This document shows positions 25,735-35,380 of a stretch of DNA of 64,000 nt, piece after piece; positions within the stretch are counted from its first letter, which is position 1, and each line of letters begins with the position of its first letter. Location of the stretch: the NCBI GenBank assembly GCA_017537345.1, contig JAFYKY010000005.1, positions 124,001 through 188,000 of the forward strand, given 5' to 3'. The stretch is from Clostridia bacterium. GTDB taxonomy: Bacteria > Bacillota > Clostridia > Oscillospirales > CAG-382. Below the pieces are notes generated by a model. It ran no database searches, had not been told where the DNA came from, and saw only the letters and a program-made list of their open reading frames with translations. The position numbers and the translations under genes are program-made.

Positions 25735-26178
25735 TCAGTTTTGTACAATAACTTTTATTTTTGCAGAAATTTCGGGATAAAGCTTTACTGTTACGTTGTA
25801 TTCGCCTACGTTTTTAATGTTATCGTTGAGGACCAGCTTGCGCTTATCTACATTAATACCGAAGGTTTCGTTTATCTTTGCGCTGAGATCGGATGCGGTT
25901 ACAGCCGCATACAGTCTGCCGTCAGCGCCGCCGGTAGCCTTGTAAACGATGCTCTTTCCATCGATCTTTGCAGCGGCTTCCTGCGCCGCTTTTTTATCTT
26001 CGGCTTTTTTGTGAGCTTCGGATGCTTTTTTGTTTTTATATTCGGTAAGTATCTGGGGCGTTGCCTCTACGGCAAGCTTACGGGGTATGAGAAAGTTTCT
26101 GGCGTATCCATCGGAAGCTTCGATAATCTCACCCTTTTTACCCTGACTGCGTACATCTTCAAGAAGCAGTACTTTCAT
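25735..26178 (-). CDS. rplI: 50S ribosomal protein L9
   Basis: The protein has 147 residues. The N-terminal RNA-binding domain is [19 protein letters not shown] followed by [14 protein letters not shown] long Lys/Ala/Glu connecting helix leads to the C-terminal domain ending in [13 protein letters not shown]9 lies at the base of the L1 stalk and protrudes from the ribosome. Its start is inside the last 20 bases of gdpP. Confidence 0.96.
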   Translation of the reverse strand: MKVLLLEDVRSQGKKGEIIEASDGYARNFLIPRKLAVEATPQILTEYKNKKASEAHKKAEDKKAAQEAAAKIDGKSIVYKATGGADGRLYAAVTASDLSAKINETFGINVDKRKLVLNDNIKNVGEYNVTVKLYPEISAKIKVIVQN

Positions 26179-28171
26179 CTTCTTTCCTCCTTAACTTTCC
26201 ATCGCAAAAATCATCTATTGCGGTTTCCAATTGTTTTAAAACTTCGTTTGTTTCTGTATTTTCTATCTTGCAAGCCGCGGCATCAAATCTACCGCCGCCG
26301 CCGAAATATGTCATTACCGTACCAACGTTAAGCTCATCACTGCGGGAGCGTGCGGAAATGCGCACATCGTTACCCACCTGACACACCACAAAGGAAGCGT
26401 CAACGTTTTCTATGGTAAGCATACGGTCTGCAACGGTGCAGCACAAACGGTAATCCACATCGTTTCCTATTCCGTCAAAGAAGGAAACTGCTATATTATC
26501 CTTATAACGGTAAATATTTCTTTCTATACGGGCGAGCTTGATATACTCGTCCATATCGTTTTTAAACAGTTCTTTTGCCTCTCCGGGGTCTGCACCCAAA
26601 CTGCGCAGATAGAAGGATGCGCCGAAGGTACGCACACCGGTACCGCGGGTAAAGTTTTGCGTATCCAGCAAAATACCCGAGAACAGCAATACTGCTTCTT
26701 CCTTCTTTATAGAACCGGTCGAAAGCTTTTCTTCCAGAATTTCGCTTACAAGCTCGGACGCGGAAGAAGCGGAAGGATCTATAAATTCAAGAGAAATCGA
26801 CTTGGTAAAGTCTTCTTTCTTTATATGGTGGTCAATTATAACTACCTGGGAAGCATTATTATATACCTCTGCGGAAGCAAACATATCCACATTGTTAACG
26901 TCTACAATAACCAGCAGTGCAGAAGGCGTGATAAGCTCTTGCGCATAAATATCGTCAACAAATACGTTTTTGTATTCAGGCAAACCTGAAATAAGACGCA
27001 AAGCCGGTGCGATATCCGCATCTCTCTCACTTGTTATAATAAAGGGACGTTTTCCGTGCATAAACGCAAGTCTTGCGATACCAACGCACGCCGCAATAGA
27101 ATCGAAATCAGGATTTTTATGTCCCATTATTATAACGTTGGAGCAACTATCCATAAGATTTGACAAAGTAAAAGCGGCATTACGGGAAGGTCCTTTACTG
27201 TCTTTCTTTGCGGCTCTTACTCTTGCGCCGTAGTTGCGCGCCTGAGTTCTGTCACGAACAACAGCCTGTGCGCCGCCCTTTTGCAGAGCGAGCTGAAGCG
27301 CCTGCATTGCGATCTCTTCTTTTTCGGAAAAAGAACCGTCTGTTGCGGCAACACCTATGGAAATTGTAAGAGGCGCGCCGCCGTCTGAAGCGGTAACCGC
27401 TGAAACGAGGTCAATGATGTCGAAATCCGATTCGATCATATCGGCAACATACTGCTCGTCAAACACGCAGATATACTTATCCCGTTCAAACTCCTTGATA
27501 AGACCGTTGAAGGTGGCCGCCCATTCCGTAAGAACGGAGCTTACCTTTGCTGAAGATGCGCGGTAATTATCCTTGAGTCCCTGAGCAAGCTCGGAAAAGT
27601 TATCCACAACGATATACATAACTGCCGGATTATGCATTTTGATATACTTTTTGCTTTCGAATAAGCCCGTATCATCATACATAATGCAGAGATCGTATTT
27701 TTTTGCCGAACCGAAAACGGGATAATGCTGAACGGTAAAGTGACGGTTATCTGCCGTATATTCCGCAGGCGCATCATCATTGTTTTTACGGGGCATAAGC
27801 ACGCCATCGAAAATACTGTTTACGTTGGCGCCGTGCTTTGCGGATTTGGATTTGTCAATTTCAGAAAGTGCCTCGTTGTGCCAGATAACCTTTCCGTGAT
27901 CATCTACCAAAAGCGCGGGATGCTCAAGCTTCATCAAAAAGCTTACGGTAAGGGCAGAAATGGATTTTTCCGTTTGCTCGGGAAGCTTCCATCTTGCTTT
28001 GAACAGACGGACGCAAACAACGATAACGGCAAACACCGATGCAACGGCAAGGCAGATCCAGCCCGCAACGTTATTCTTTGTGAGAAAAGAAACTGCGGAA
28101 GAAACCAAAAGCGCCGCAAAGGATATGATCTCTGCTGCATAATTTGCAAATACTTTCTTCAACGTAAACAC
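26159..28171 (-). CDS. gdpP: Cyclic-di-AMP phosphodiesterase GdpP (DHH family)
   Basis: The protein has 670 residues. Two N-terminal membrane helices are followed by a PAS-like domain (about 75-180), a degenerate GGDEF domain (about 185-310), and a DHH/DHHA1 phosphoesterase: [37 protein letters not shown] and the DHHA1 block [11 protein letters not shown]. The enzyme cleaves c-di-AMP to pApA and tunes wall, potassium and osmotic control. Metal-binding Asp and His residues are present, so it should be active. It lies between parC and rplI. Confidence 0.94.
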   Translation of the reverse strand: MFTLKKVFANYAAEIISFAALLVSSAVSFLTKNNVAGWICLAVASVFAVIVVCVRLFKARWKLPEQTEKSISALTVSFLMKLEHPALLVDDHGKVIWHNEALSEIDKSKSAKHGANVNSIFDGVLMPRKNNDDAPAEYTADNRHFTVQHYPVFGSAKKYDLCIMYDDTGLFESKKYIKMHNPAVMYIVVDNFSELAQGLKDNYRASSAKVSSVLTEWAATFNGLIKEFERDKYICVFDEQYVADMIESDFDIIDLVSAVTASDGGAPLTISIGVAATDGSFSEKEEIAMQALQLALQKGGAQAVVRDRTQARNYGARVRAAKKDSKGPSRNAAFTLSNLMDSCSNVIIMGHKNPDFDSIAACVGIARLAFMHGKRPFIITSERDADIAPALRLISGLPEYKNVFVDDIYAQELITPSALLVIVDVNNVDMFASAEVYNNASQVVIIDHHIKKEDFTKSISLEFIDPSASSASELVSEILEEKLSTGSIKKEEAVLLFSGILLDTQNFTRGTGVRTFGASFYLRSLGADPGEAKELFKNDMDEYIKLARIERNIYRYKDNIAVSFFDGIGNDVDYRLCCTVADRMLTIENVDASFVVCQVGNDVRISARSRSDELNVGTVMTYFGGGGRFDAAACKIENTETNEVLKQLETAIDDFCDGKLRRKEDESTAS

Positions 28172-28196
28172 TCCTTTCCGATAAAGTTTAGTTGAT

Positions 28197-30419
28197 TCAG
28201 ATCAATGACATCTGGTTAAGCTCGGGATCGTCGTCTTCAAAAAGACCTCCCGTAGAGGGCAAGGTGGATTTACGGTACCTGCTCTCCTTTTCCAACGTAC
28301 GTACGTTGGGATCATATACAGATGCGCTTACAACGGTATGGCCTTTTTTGAGTGTCATAACCGTAGCGCCGGAAGCGCTTCTGGTGGATTTTTCCGTAAT
28401 CTGCTTTTCTTTTATAAGCAAAGCTCTTGAAGCGGAAGAGATAATAAGATACTCCTGTTTTTCGTTTCCGCCTCTGAACACACCGACAGCAACTGATCCG
28501 GATGCAAGAGCGTTGGTAAGCTTTTTACGGTTTGTAACGGTCTTATAAACCTCTGCGGGGAATTTAACGGCTTTGCCGTTTTCGTAGAATACGACGAAAT
28601 TTCCGTTGAAATCGGACATTGCATGCGCCGCCACTACTTTTTCGCCCTCATCAAAGCCAAGCTTTGCGGGAACGTATTCGCCCAAAGCAGACGCTTTGAT
28701 ATCGTCAAAATCATACATATGCGCCTTGTATACCTGAGCGTGATTGGTAAAGAACAGCACCTCCGCACCGTTGGTCGTTTCGGTGCTTATAAGCAGTTCA
28801 TCGCCTTCCTTGAACTTTTGCACGTCGCTTCCGCGCAAGGATGCGGGAAGACACTTTTTGAAATATCCTTCCTTGCTTACGAACATAAAGCAGGGATAAT
28901 CTTCAAATTTCGGCTCGTCGGAAACGGCGGTAACGCTTTCGGAGCTGAGCACCTCGGTCTTACGGGGCTTGCCGTATTTTTCCTTGATCTTACCCAGCTG
29001 TTTTATAATAACGTTGCGTATCTTGCGCTCGGACGCAATAAGGCTCTTGAGGTCTTCTATCTCTTTTTCAAGATCACCTATCTCTTCCGTGCGGTTGAGA
29101 ATATATTCTCTGTTAAGATTACGGAGCTTGATGTCGGCTACAAATTCTGCCTGGATCTTGTCGATATCAAAGCCGTTCATCAAATTGGGAACAACGTCTT
29201 TTTCGTTTTCGGTATGGCGGATTATGGCAATTGCCTTATCAATATCCAGCAATATCTTTCGCAAACCGTACAAAAGATGAAGCTTATCGCTCTTTTTGCC
29301 CAGATCGAAAATATAATTTCTGCGCAGGCATTCCACACGGAACGCGCTCCACTCTTCGATAATATCAGCAATACCCAGCGTACGGGGAACGCCGCCGATG
29401 AGGATATTGAAATTACATCCGAAGGTGTCCTCCAAGGGAGTGGATTTGCAAAGCTTTGCCATAAGCTTTTCGGGATCCGCGCCGCGCTTGATATCGATGG
29501 TAAGGGTAAGACCGTGAAGACCGATCTCATCACGCACATCGGAAATTTCCTTTACCTTGCCTTCTTTTACCAGCTTGACTATGGAATCTCTTATCTTTTC
29601 CGCAGTGGTGGTATAGGGAATTTCGTATATCTCTATATGATTACCCTCAACACGCCATTTGGAACGAACGCGGAAGGTTCCCACGCCGGTGGAATAGATA
29701 TCAGCCATCTTTTCTTTATCGTAAATAAGCTGACCGCCGGTAGGAAAATCAGGCGCGGGCATTATTTCCAAAAGCTCGGGCACGGTAACGTGTCCGTTCT
29801 TGAGATACAGCGAAGTTGCATCGCACAGCTCCCCGAGATTGAAAGAGCATATACGGCTGGTCATACCTACCGCAATACCGTTATTGGGAGCAACGAGAAT
29901 ATTGGGGAATGAAACGGGGAGAAGCGTAGGCTCCTTCATAGTTCCGTCGTAGTTATCAACAAAATCAACGCCGTCCCTGTCGATACCGTCAAAAAGCTCT
30001 TCGCAGATGGGAGCAAGCTTACATTCGGTATAACGGGAAGCGGAAAACACCATATCGGAATACTGCTTTCCAAAAGCGCCCTTTGACTCTATGAGAGGAT
30101 GCAAAAGAGATTCTCTGCCCGTGGTAAGACGGACGAGAGTTTCGTATATAGCCGCATCGCCGTGGGGGTTGAGCATCATCGTCTGTCCCACGACCTTGGC
30201 GCTTTTAACCTTTTGTCCCGTCATAAGTCCCATTTTATACATAGAGTACAAAAGCTTTCTGTGGGAAGGCTTAAGACCGTCTATTTCGGGAATGGCGCGG
30301 GAAACTATAACGCTCATTGCGTAGGGCATATAGTTGCTTTCGAGTATTTCGGTAATGGGAGTATTGACAACTTCCGCAAGCTTGATAGGAGCAGGCTCTG
30401 CTTTTTTCTTTTTAGCCAC
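28197..30419 (-). CDS. parC: Type II DNA topoisomerase subunit A (ParC-like)
   Basis: The protein has 740 residues. The breakage-reunion domain includes YAMSVIVSRAIPEIDGLKPS, the variant quinolone-region VGQTMMLNPHGDAAIYETLV, and the catalytic tyrosine in SASRYTECKLAP (about 128). A coiled-coil arm lies near 400-470 and a beta-pinwheel-type C-terminal region from about 500. It differs clearly from canonical GyrA/ParC around the active site (usually KYHPHGD). It follows parE by 15 bases, so the two form one enzyme that decatenates or relaxes DNA. Confidence 0.85.
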   Translation of the reverse strand: MAKKKKAEPAPIKLAEVVNTPITEILESNYMPYAMSVIVSRAIPEIDGLKPSHRKLLYSMYKMGLMTGQKVKSAKVVGQTMMLNPHGDAAIYETLVRLTTGRESLLHPLIESKGAFGKQYSDMVFSASRYTECKLAPICEELFDGIDRDGVDFVDNYDGTMKEPTLLPVSFPNILVAPNNGIAVGMTSRICSFNLGELCDATSLYLKNGHVTVPELLEIMPAPDFPTGGQLIYDKEKMADIYSTGVGTFRVRSKWRVEGNHIEIYEIPYTTTAEKIRDSIVKLVKEGKVKEISDVRDEIGLHGLTLTIDIKRGADPEKLMAKLCKSTPLEDTFGCNFNILIGGVPRTLGIADIIEEWSAFRVECLRRNYIFDLGKKSDKLHLLYGLRKILLDIDKAIAIIRHTENEKDVVPNLMNGFDIDKIQAEFVADIKLRNLNREYILNRTEEIGDLEKEIEDLKSLIASERKIRNVIIKQLGKIKEKYGKPRKTEVLSSESVTAVSDEPKFEDYPCFMFVSKEGYFKKCLPASLRGSDVQKFKEGDELLISTETTNGAEVLFFTNHAQVYKAHMYDFDDIKASALGEYVPAKLGFDEGEKVVAAHAMSDFNGNFVVFYENGKAVKFPAEVYKTVTNRKKLTNALASGSVAVGVFRGGNEKQEYLIISSASRALLIKEKQITEKSTRSASGATVMTLKKGHTVVSASVYDPNVRTLEKESRYRKSTLPSTGGLFEDDDPELNQMSLI

Positions 30420-30434
30420 TTTTATACCTCCCTA

Positions 30435-32417
30435 TCAATAATCTGCAAGATCAAGATATCTTGCGCCGTTTTCGGCAATAAACTGTTTTCTGCCCGCAAG
30501 ATTATCACCCAGCAAAACGTCAAACATTTCATAGGTTTTCGCTTCGTCATCGGGCGTAATTCTTACAAGCTTTCTGGTGGCGGGCGCCATAGTGGTGCGG
30601 GACATCATATCCGCATCGTTTTCGCCCAGACCTTTCGAACGCTGGATCGTATACTTGGAATTGCCTATCTTGGAAAGAATGGATGCTTTTTCCTGCTCAT
30701 CATAAGCAAAGAAGGTATCGTCCTTGGTGGTTATCTCGTACAAGGGCGTTTCCGCAATATACACCCTTCCCTCTCTGATAAGAGTGGGAAGCAGACGGTA
30801 AAACAGCGTGAGTATAAGTGTTCTTATCTGATATCCGTCTTCGTCGGCATCGGTACAGATGATTATCTTTGACCAACGCAAAGCGGCAAGGTTGAATTCG
30901 GTAAGATTTTTACTTCCCTTTGCTTTTATCTCCACTCCGCATCCGATAACCTTAAGAAGATCTACTATAATATCGCTTTTGAATATCGCTTCGTAGGATG
31001 CTTTAAGACAGTTAAGTGTCTTACCGCGGACGGGAATTATAGCCTGGAATGAAGGATCGCGGGCAAGCTTACAGCTGGTAAGAGCCGAATCGCCTTCCAC
31101 GATATACAGTTCGCATACCTCGGGATCCTTACTGCGGCAGTTAACGAACTTTTCAACCGTGTTGTTTATATCAAGGGTGGTGGTAAGCTTTTTCTTTACG
31201 TTAAGACGCATATTCTCTGCAGATTCGCGGCTTCTCTTGTTAACCAAAACCTGCTGGCACGCCTTGTCTGCCGCCGCGGGGTTTTCGGCAAAATACACCT
31301 CAAGCTTTTGCTTGAAGAAATCTGTCATCGCATCGGCAATAAACACGTTTGTTATAGCTTTTTTCGTCTGGTTGGAATAGGAAGTGGCAGTAGAAAAACA
31401 GTTGGTTACAAGCACCAAGGAATCCGCAACGTCGTTCCAGGTGACCTTACTTTCGGATTTGGTGTATTTTCCGTTATCCTTAAGGTATTTATCTATTGCG
31501 TACACAAAAGCGGTCTTTGCCGCTTTTTCGGGCGAGCCGCCGTGTTCCAGAAAAGACGAATTGTGGTAATATTCAATAAAATTTGATTCGTTGGAAAAAC
31601 AAAAAGCAAAATTTATAAGCAGGCTGTAATCGGGCTGGTCAGCTCTGTCTCTGCCTACACGTTCGCAGGAATACTGTACGGGCTCTGTAAGATATCCCAT
31701 TCCCACGTTTTCGGTTATATAATCCATTATGCCGTTGGGATACAGATATTCATCCTTTTTCCAGCTTCCGTCGCCGTTCTGCCAATTAAGAACCAACGTA
31801 AGACCAGCGTTCGCAACAGCCTGACGCTTAAGCACTTCGGTGAAGAATTCGTAAGGAATGGAGATATCCGTAAATACGTCAAAATCCGGCTTCCATTTTA
31901 CGGTAGTACCGCTTTTTCCCTTGGCGCAAGGCTCCTTTTGCAATTCTCCGACAGGATTGCCCTTGGAAAACTCCATAGTGGATTTGACACCGCGGGAGCA
32001 TGAGGTAACCGTCATATACTCGGAAGCATACTGGGTAGCGCAAGCGCCAAGACCGTTGGTGCCCAGAGAATATCCGTAGGGGCTTCCGCCTTGTTTATCA
32101 TACTTACCGCCTGCATAAAGCTCGCAATATACAAGCTCCCAGTTGTATCTTCCTTCTTTTTCATTCCAGTCCAGAGGAACGCCTCTGCCGAAATCTTCGA
32201 CGATCATAGCGTGATCGGAAAATACGGTTACGTTAATTACGTTGCCGTACCCCTCTCGGGCTTCGTCTATTGAGTTTGAAAGTATTTCGAAAAATGAATG
32301 CTCACAGCCTTCAAGACCGTCACTTCCGAAAATAACCGCAGGACGCAAACGGACTCTGTCTGCGCCTTTGAGTGATGATATTGAATGGCTGTCGTATTCG
32401 GGCTTTTTCTTGGACAC
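30435..32417 (-). CDS. parE: Type II DNA topoisomerase subunit B (ParE-like, divergent)
   Basis: The protein has 660 residues. The GHKL ATPase domain has SFFEILSNSIDEA, VEDFGRGVPLDW and GTNGLGACATQYAS. The usual KRPGMYIG motif is replaced by RLRPAVIFGSDGLEG. The Toprim domain shows YIVEGDSALTSCKLARDPSF (about 436-455) and CTDADEDGYQIRTL (about 519-532), where most enzymes have EGDSAGG and DVDGxHI. Metal-binding acidic residues are kept. It supplies ATPase and Toprim functions to the ParC-like subunit. It is a distinct lineage within the GyrB/ParE family. Confidence 0.82.
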   Translation of the reverse strand: MSKKKPEYDSHSISSLKGADRVRLRPAVIFGSDGLEGCEHSFFEILSNSIDEAREGYGNVINVTVFSDHAMIVEDFGRGVPLDWNEKEGRYNWELVYCELYAGGKYDKQGGSPYGYSLGTNGLGACATQYASEYMTVTSCSRGVKSTMEFSKGNPVGELQKEPCAKGKSGTTVKWKPDFDVFTDISIPYEFFTEVLKRQAVANAGLTLVLNWQNGDGSWKKDEYLYPNGIMDYITENVGMGYLTEPVQYSCERVGRDRADQPDYSLLINFAFCFSNESNFIEYYHNSSFLEHGGSPEKAAKTAFVYAIDKYLKDNGKYTKSESKVTWNDVADSLVLVTNCFSTATSYSNQTKKAITNVFIADAMTDFFKQKLEVYFAENPAAADKACQQVLVNKRSRESAENMRLNVKKKLTTTLDINNTVEKFVNCRSKDPEVCELYIVEGDSALTSCKLARDPSFQAIIPVRGKTLNCLKASYEAIFKSDIIVDLLKVIGCGVEIKAKGSKNLTEFNLAALRWSKIIICTDADEDGYQIRTLILTLFYRLLPTLIREGRVYIAETPLYEITTKDDTFFAYDEQEKASILSKIGNSKYTIQRSKGLGENDADMMSRTTMAPATRKLVRITPDDEAKTYEMFDVLLGDNLAGRKQFIAENGARYLDLADY

Positions 32418-32434
32418 TTGTACACCTCAAAAAT

Positions 32435-33448
32435 TTATTTGTCTGTGGAATAAAAGCCTACCTTGCGGTAAACCTTGGAAAGAGTGCGTCTTGCAAGATA
32501 AGACGCTTGCTGCGCGCCGTTATCAAGAACGGAATTAAGATACGCTTTGTCCTTGAGAAGTCTTTCCGTTTCTTCTCTTACGGGACGGAGAAGTTCTACA
32601 ACGGCTTCGCCTACGAAGGGCTTGAATTCGCCGTAGCCTTTGCCTGCAAACTGATTTTCTATCTGATCAAAGGTCATTCCCGTAGCGGCGGAGCATATTG
32701 TCATAAGGTTGGATATACCCTTTTTGTTTACGGGGTCATATCTGACTTCGGTTTCACTGTCGGTAACGGCGCGCTTGAAGCGTGCCATAATGTCCTCGGG
32801 TCTGTCAAGAAGGCAGATACAGCCGTTATCGCTTTCGGACTTGCTCATTTTGGATTCGGGGTCGGAAAGGCTCATAATTCTTGCGCCCAGCTTGGGAATA
32901 AAAGGCTCGGGCATTTTAAATACATCGCCGTATACACCATTAAAACGGTTTGCAATATCACGGCAAAGCTCTACGTGCTGCTTTTGGTCCTCACCGACGG
33001 GAACCAGATCGGTCTGGTAAAGAAGGATATCCGCAGCCATCAGTACGGGATAATCGTAAAGACCTGCATTTATGTTATCTGCATGCTTGGCGGATTTATC
33101 CTTAAACTGGGTCATACGGTTAAGCTCGCCCACCATCGTATAGCAGTTGAGCACCCAGCCCAGCTCTGCGTGAGCGGGAACGTGGCTTTGTAAAAAGAGC
33201 ACGTTCTTTTCGGGATCAAGACCGCAGGCAATATACTGAGCAAGCTGCATAATGGTACGCTTTCTGAGCAGCGCAGGGTCCTGCCTTACGGTGATAGCGT
33301 GAAGGTCCGCAATACAGTATATACAGTTATAATCTTCCTGGAGCTGCTTCCAGTTGCGAATAGCACCTATATAAGAACCAAGTGTTAACTCACCGGAAGG
33401 CTTTATACCGGAAAGTATTGTCTTTTTTTCTTTTGAAAATTCCGCCAT
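32435..33448 (-). CDS. trpS: Tryptophanyl-tRNA synthetase
   Basis: The protein has 337 residues. The class I motifs are SGIKPSGELTLGSYIGAI (HIGH-like, about 14-30) and KMSKS at about 197-201, with the tryptophan-pocket region PVLMAADILLYQTDLVPVGE. It charges tRNA-Trp. It starts five bases after the aminotransferase gene, so no T-box leader can precede it directly; regulation must come through the operon promoter at 34670-34698 or an internal one. Confidence 0.96.
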   Translation of the reverse strand: MAEFSKEKKTILSGIKPSGELTLGSYIGAIRNWKQLQEDYNCIYCIADLHAITVRQDPALLRKRTIMQLAQYIACGLDPEKNVLFLQSHVPAHAELGWVLNCYTMVGELNRMTQFKDKSAKHADNINAGLYDYPVLMAADILLYQTDLVPVGEDQKQHVELCRDIANRFNGVYGDVFKMPEPFIPKLGARIMSLSDPESKMSKSESDNGCICLLDRPEDIMARFKRAVTDSETEVRYDPVNKKGISNLMTICSAATGMTFDQIENQFAGKGYGEFKPFVGEAVVELLRPVREETERLLKDKAYLNSVLDNGAQQASYLARRTLSKVYRKVGFYSTDK

Positions 33449-33453
33449 AACAT

Positions 33454-34641
33454 TTACCTCTTTATAAATTCGTTAACGGTAGCGCAGAAAATTTCCGTTC
33501 CTCGTGTTATCTGTTCATCGGTGGGCATGGAGTAATTAAGCCGCACAGAACTGCAAGACGCAGGCTGGGGCAAAAATGCTTTTCCGTCAACCACGGCGAT
33601 GTTTTTTTCGATACACGATTTGAAAATTTCGCTTGAATCACCATCGGGCAAAGATACCCAAAGGAAAAGTCCTCCTTCGGGTCTGGTAAACCTCACCTCA
33701 CCCGAAAGACCGTTTTCAAGCCCGTTTATCATTAACGATGCTTTTCTTTTGTATAATTCTTTTATTGTTTTAATGTGTTTATCTATATCGTTGTCTTCAA
33801 GATATTTCGAAACTAGCATTTGGAAAAACAGATTGGTATGAACGTCATTTGCTTGTTTAACTACCACGCATCTGTCAATAATCTGCTTGGGGCCGCACAA
33901 ATATCCCACACGCATGCCGGAAGAAAGAATCTTTGAAAAAGAGGAGGTATACACCACTATTCCCTCTGTATCAATGGATTTTATTGTGGGAATGTCCTCA
34001 CCCGCAAATCGCAGCTCGCCGTAGGGGTTGTCCTCCAAGATCAAAGCCCCGTATTTAAGGGCAAGACGGTATATCTCTTTGCGCTTTTCAAGACTCGTTG
34101 TTATACCCGTGGGATTGTGGAAAGTGGGAATAAGATATATAAATTTAGCGCCCTTATTATTCTTTAAAGCATTTTCCAAACCGGAAACGGAAATGCCGTC
34201 TTCCTCCATTTCAACGCCCACGGTATTGGCACCGCAGACACGGAAAGCATTGAGCGCACCTATGAAAGAGGGACTTTCGCATATTACGGTATCGCCCGCG
34301 TCGAGCATCACTCTGGAAAAGAGATCTATCCCCTGCTGGCCGCCGGTGGTTATTATAACCTCGTCGTTTTCGGTGAAAGAAGAAAACTTGTTTACAAGAC
34401 GGTTTTTAACCCAATCCCGTAAAGGTGCGTATCCTTCCGTAGTGCCGTACTGCAAAGCTGCGGAAGCACTGCTCTGGAAAACAGCGTTTGAAGCTTTTTG
34501 CATTTCCTCTGTGGGAAAGGATTCCGGCGAAGGGTTGCCTGCCGCAAAAGAAATAAGACCCGGAACGGACAAAAATTTGAATATTTCACGTATTGCTGAA
34601 GGCTTTACGTTCTTTACATTTTCCGATATCTTATAATCCAT
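33454..34641 (-). CDS. PLP-dependent aminotransferase, class I/II (2-aminoadipate aminotransferase type)
   Basis: The protein has 395 residues from ATG at 34641 with GGGG upstream; longer frames cross the promoter. It has SFAAGNPSPESFPTEEM, the substrate block TTGGQQGIDLF, YLIPTFHNPTG, and the PLP lysine in SSFSKILSSGMRVGY (about 232-240). The fold matches the MocR-related, stand-alone fold type I group that includes LysN-like 2-aminoadipate and aromatic or branched-chain aminotransferases. The amino donor and acceptor cannot be read. Being joined to trpS suggests, weakly, an aromatic substrate. Confidence 0.85.
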   Translation of the reverse strand: MDYKISENVKNVKPSAIREIFKFLSVPGLISFAAGNPSPESFPTEEMQKASNAVFQSSASAALQYGTTEGYAPLRDWVKNRLVNKFSSFTENDEVIITTGGQQGIDLFSRVMLDAGDTVICESPSFIGALNAFRVCGANTVGVEMEEDGISVSGLENALKNNKGAKFIYLIPTFHNPTGITTSLEKRKEIYRLALKYGALILEDNPYGELRFAGEDIPTIKSIDTEGIVVYTSSFSKILSSGMRVGYLCGPKQIIDRCVVVKQANDVHTNLFFQMLVSKYLEDNDIDKHIKTIKELYKRKASLMINGLENGLSGEVRFTRPEGGLFLWVSLPDGDSSEIFKSCIEKNIAVVDGKAFLPQPASCSSVRLNYSMPTDEQITRGTEIFCATVNEFIKR

Positions 34642-34669
34642 AATAGTACCCCACATTAATATCCAAAAT

Positions 34670-34698
34670 ATAATACCATATATTGTGAAAAAATTCAA
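34670..34698 (-). promoter_or_regulatory. Promoter of the nine-gene aminotransferase-to-ftsH run
   Basis: On the - strand, TTGAAT (34693-34698) and TATTAT (34670-34675) are separated by 17 bases, 29 bases before the chosen start. It is back to back with the pduL promoter. Confidence 0.72.
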
Positions 34699-34718
34699 CA
34701 GTTTTTTGCATTTTGTTG

Positions 34719-34747
34719 TTTACAAGAACGGCATTTTATAGTATAAT
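34719..34747 (+). promoter_or_regulatory. Promoter of pduL-scaffold-GGGtGRT operon
   Basis: TTTACA (34719-34724) and TATAAT (34742-34747) are separated by 17 bases. An AAGGAG site and the pduL ATG follow within 33 bases. Confidence 0.8.
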
Positions 34748-34779
34748 ATCTTGAAAAATAATGTAAGGAGATACAATAT

Positions 34780-35355
34780 ATGGCAAACACAGTACTTGTG
34801 GAGACCTCTGCTCGCCACGTTCACCTTTCCCAAGCTGATATTGAAACGCTTTTCGGCGCAGGACACGAGCTCACAGTTAAGAAAATGCTGTCCCAGCCCG
34901 GTCAGTTTGCTTGTGAAGAACGTGTTGACGTAGTCGGCCCCAAAAACACCATTAAAAACGTTTCCGTTCTCGGTCCCGCACGTAAAGCTTCTCAGGTTGA
35001 AGTTTCTCTTACCGATGCAAGAACTCTCGGCATAAGCGTTCCCGTAAGAGAATCCGGCGACCTTAAGGGAAGCGCACCCGTAAAGCTTGTCGGCCCCGCA
35101 GGCGAAGTTGAGCTTACCGAAGGAGCTATCGCCGCACAGCGTCACGTGCATCTCACTCCCGAAACTGCTGAAAAGTTCGGCGTTTCCGATAAAGAGATCG
35201 TTCTGGCAAAGCTTGATACTCCCCGCGCTCTTATTTTTGATGACGTAGTTATAAGAGTAAGCCCCTCTTTTGCAGACGCAATGCATATCGATACCGACGA
35301 ATCCAACGCGGCAAACGCATTCGGTTCTTACAACGCAGAAATTATTAAAAAATAA
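34780..35355 (+). CDS. pduL: PduL-type phosphate acyltransferase
   Basis: The protein has 191 residues. It contains the two PduL half-domains with metal-binding His clusters, ARHVHLS (11-17) and QRHVHLTPE (120-128), and the conserved GPARKASQVEVS. PduL converts acyl-CoA (propionyl- or acetyl-CoA) and phosphate to acyl-phosphate. No N-terminal encapsulation peptide or microcompartment shell genes are present, so it probably replaces the unrelated Pta in acetate formation in the cytoplasm. It is first in a three-gene operon, 25 bases before the scaffold-like gene. Confidence 0.9.
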   Translation: MANTVLVETSARHVHLSQADIETLFGAGHELTVKKMLSQPGQFACEERVDVVGPKNTIKNVSVLGPARKASQVEVSLTDARTLGISVPVRESGDLKGSAPVKLVGPAGEVELTEGAIAAQRHVHLTPETAEKFGVSDKEIVLAKLDTPRALIFDDVVIRVSPSFADAMHIDTDESNAANAFGSYNAEIIKK

Positions 35356-35380
35356 ACATAAACCAGAAAGGACTAAAAGT

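Noticed and set aside
33449..33453. T-box leader for trpS
   Set aside because: Only five bases separate trpS from the preceding gene, so no leader can fit.
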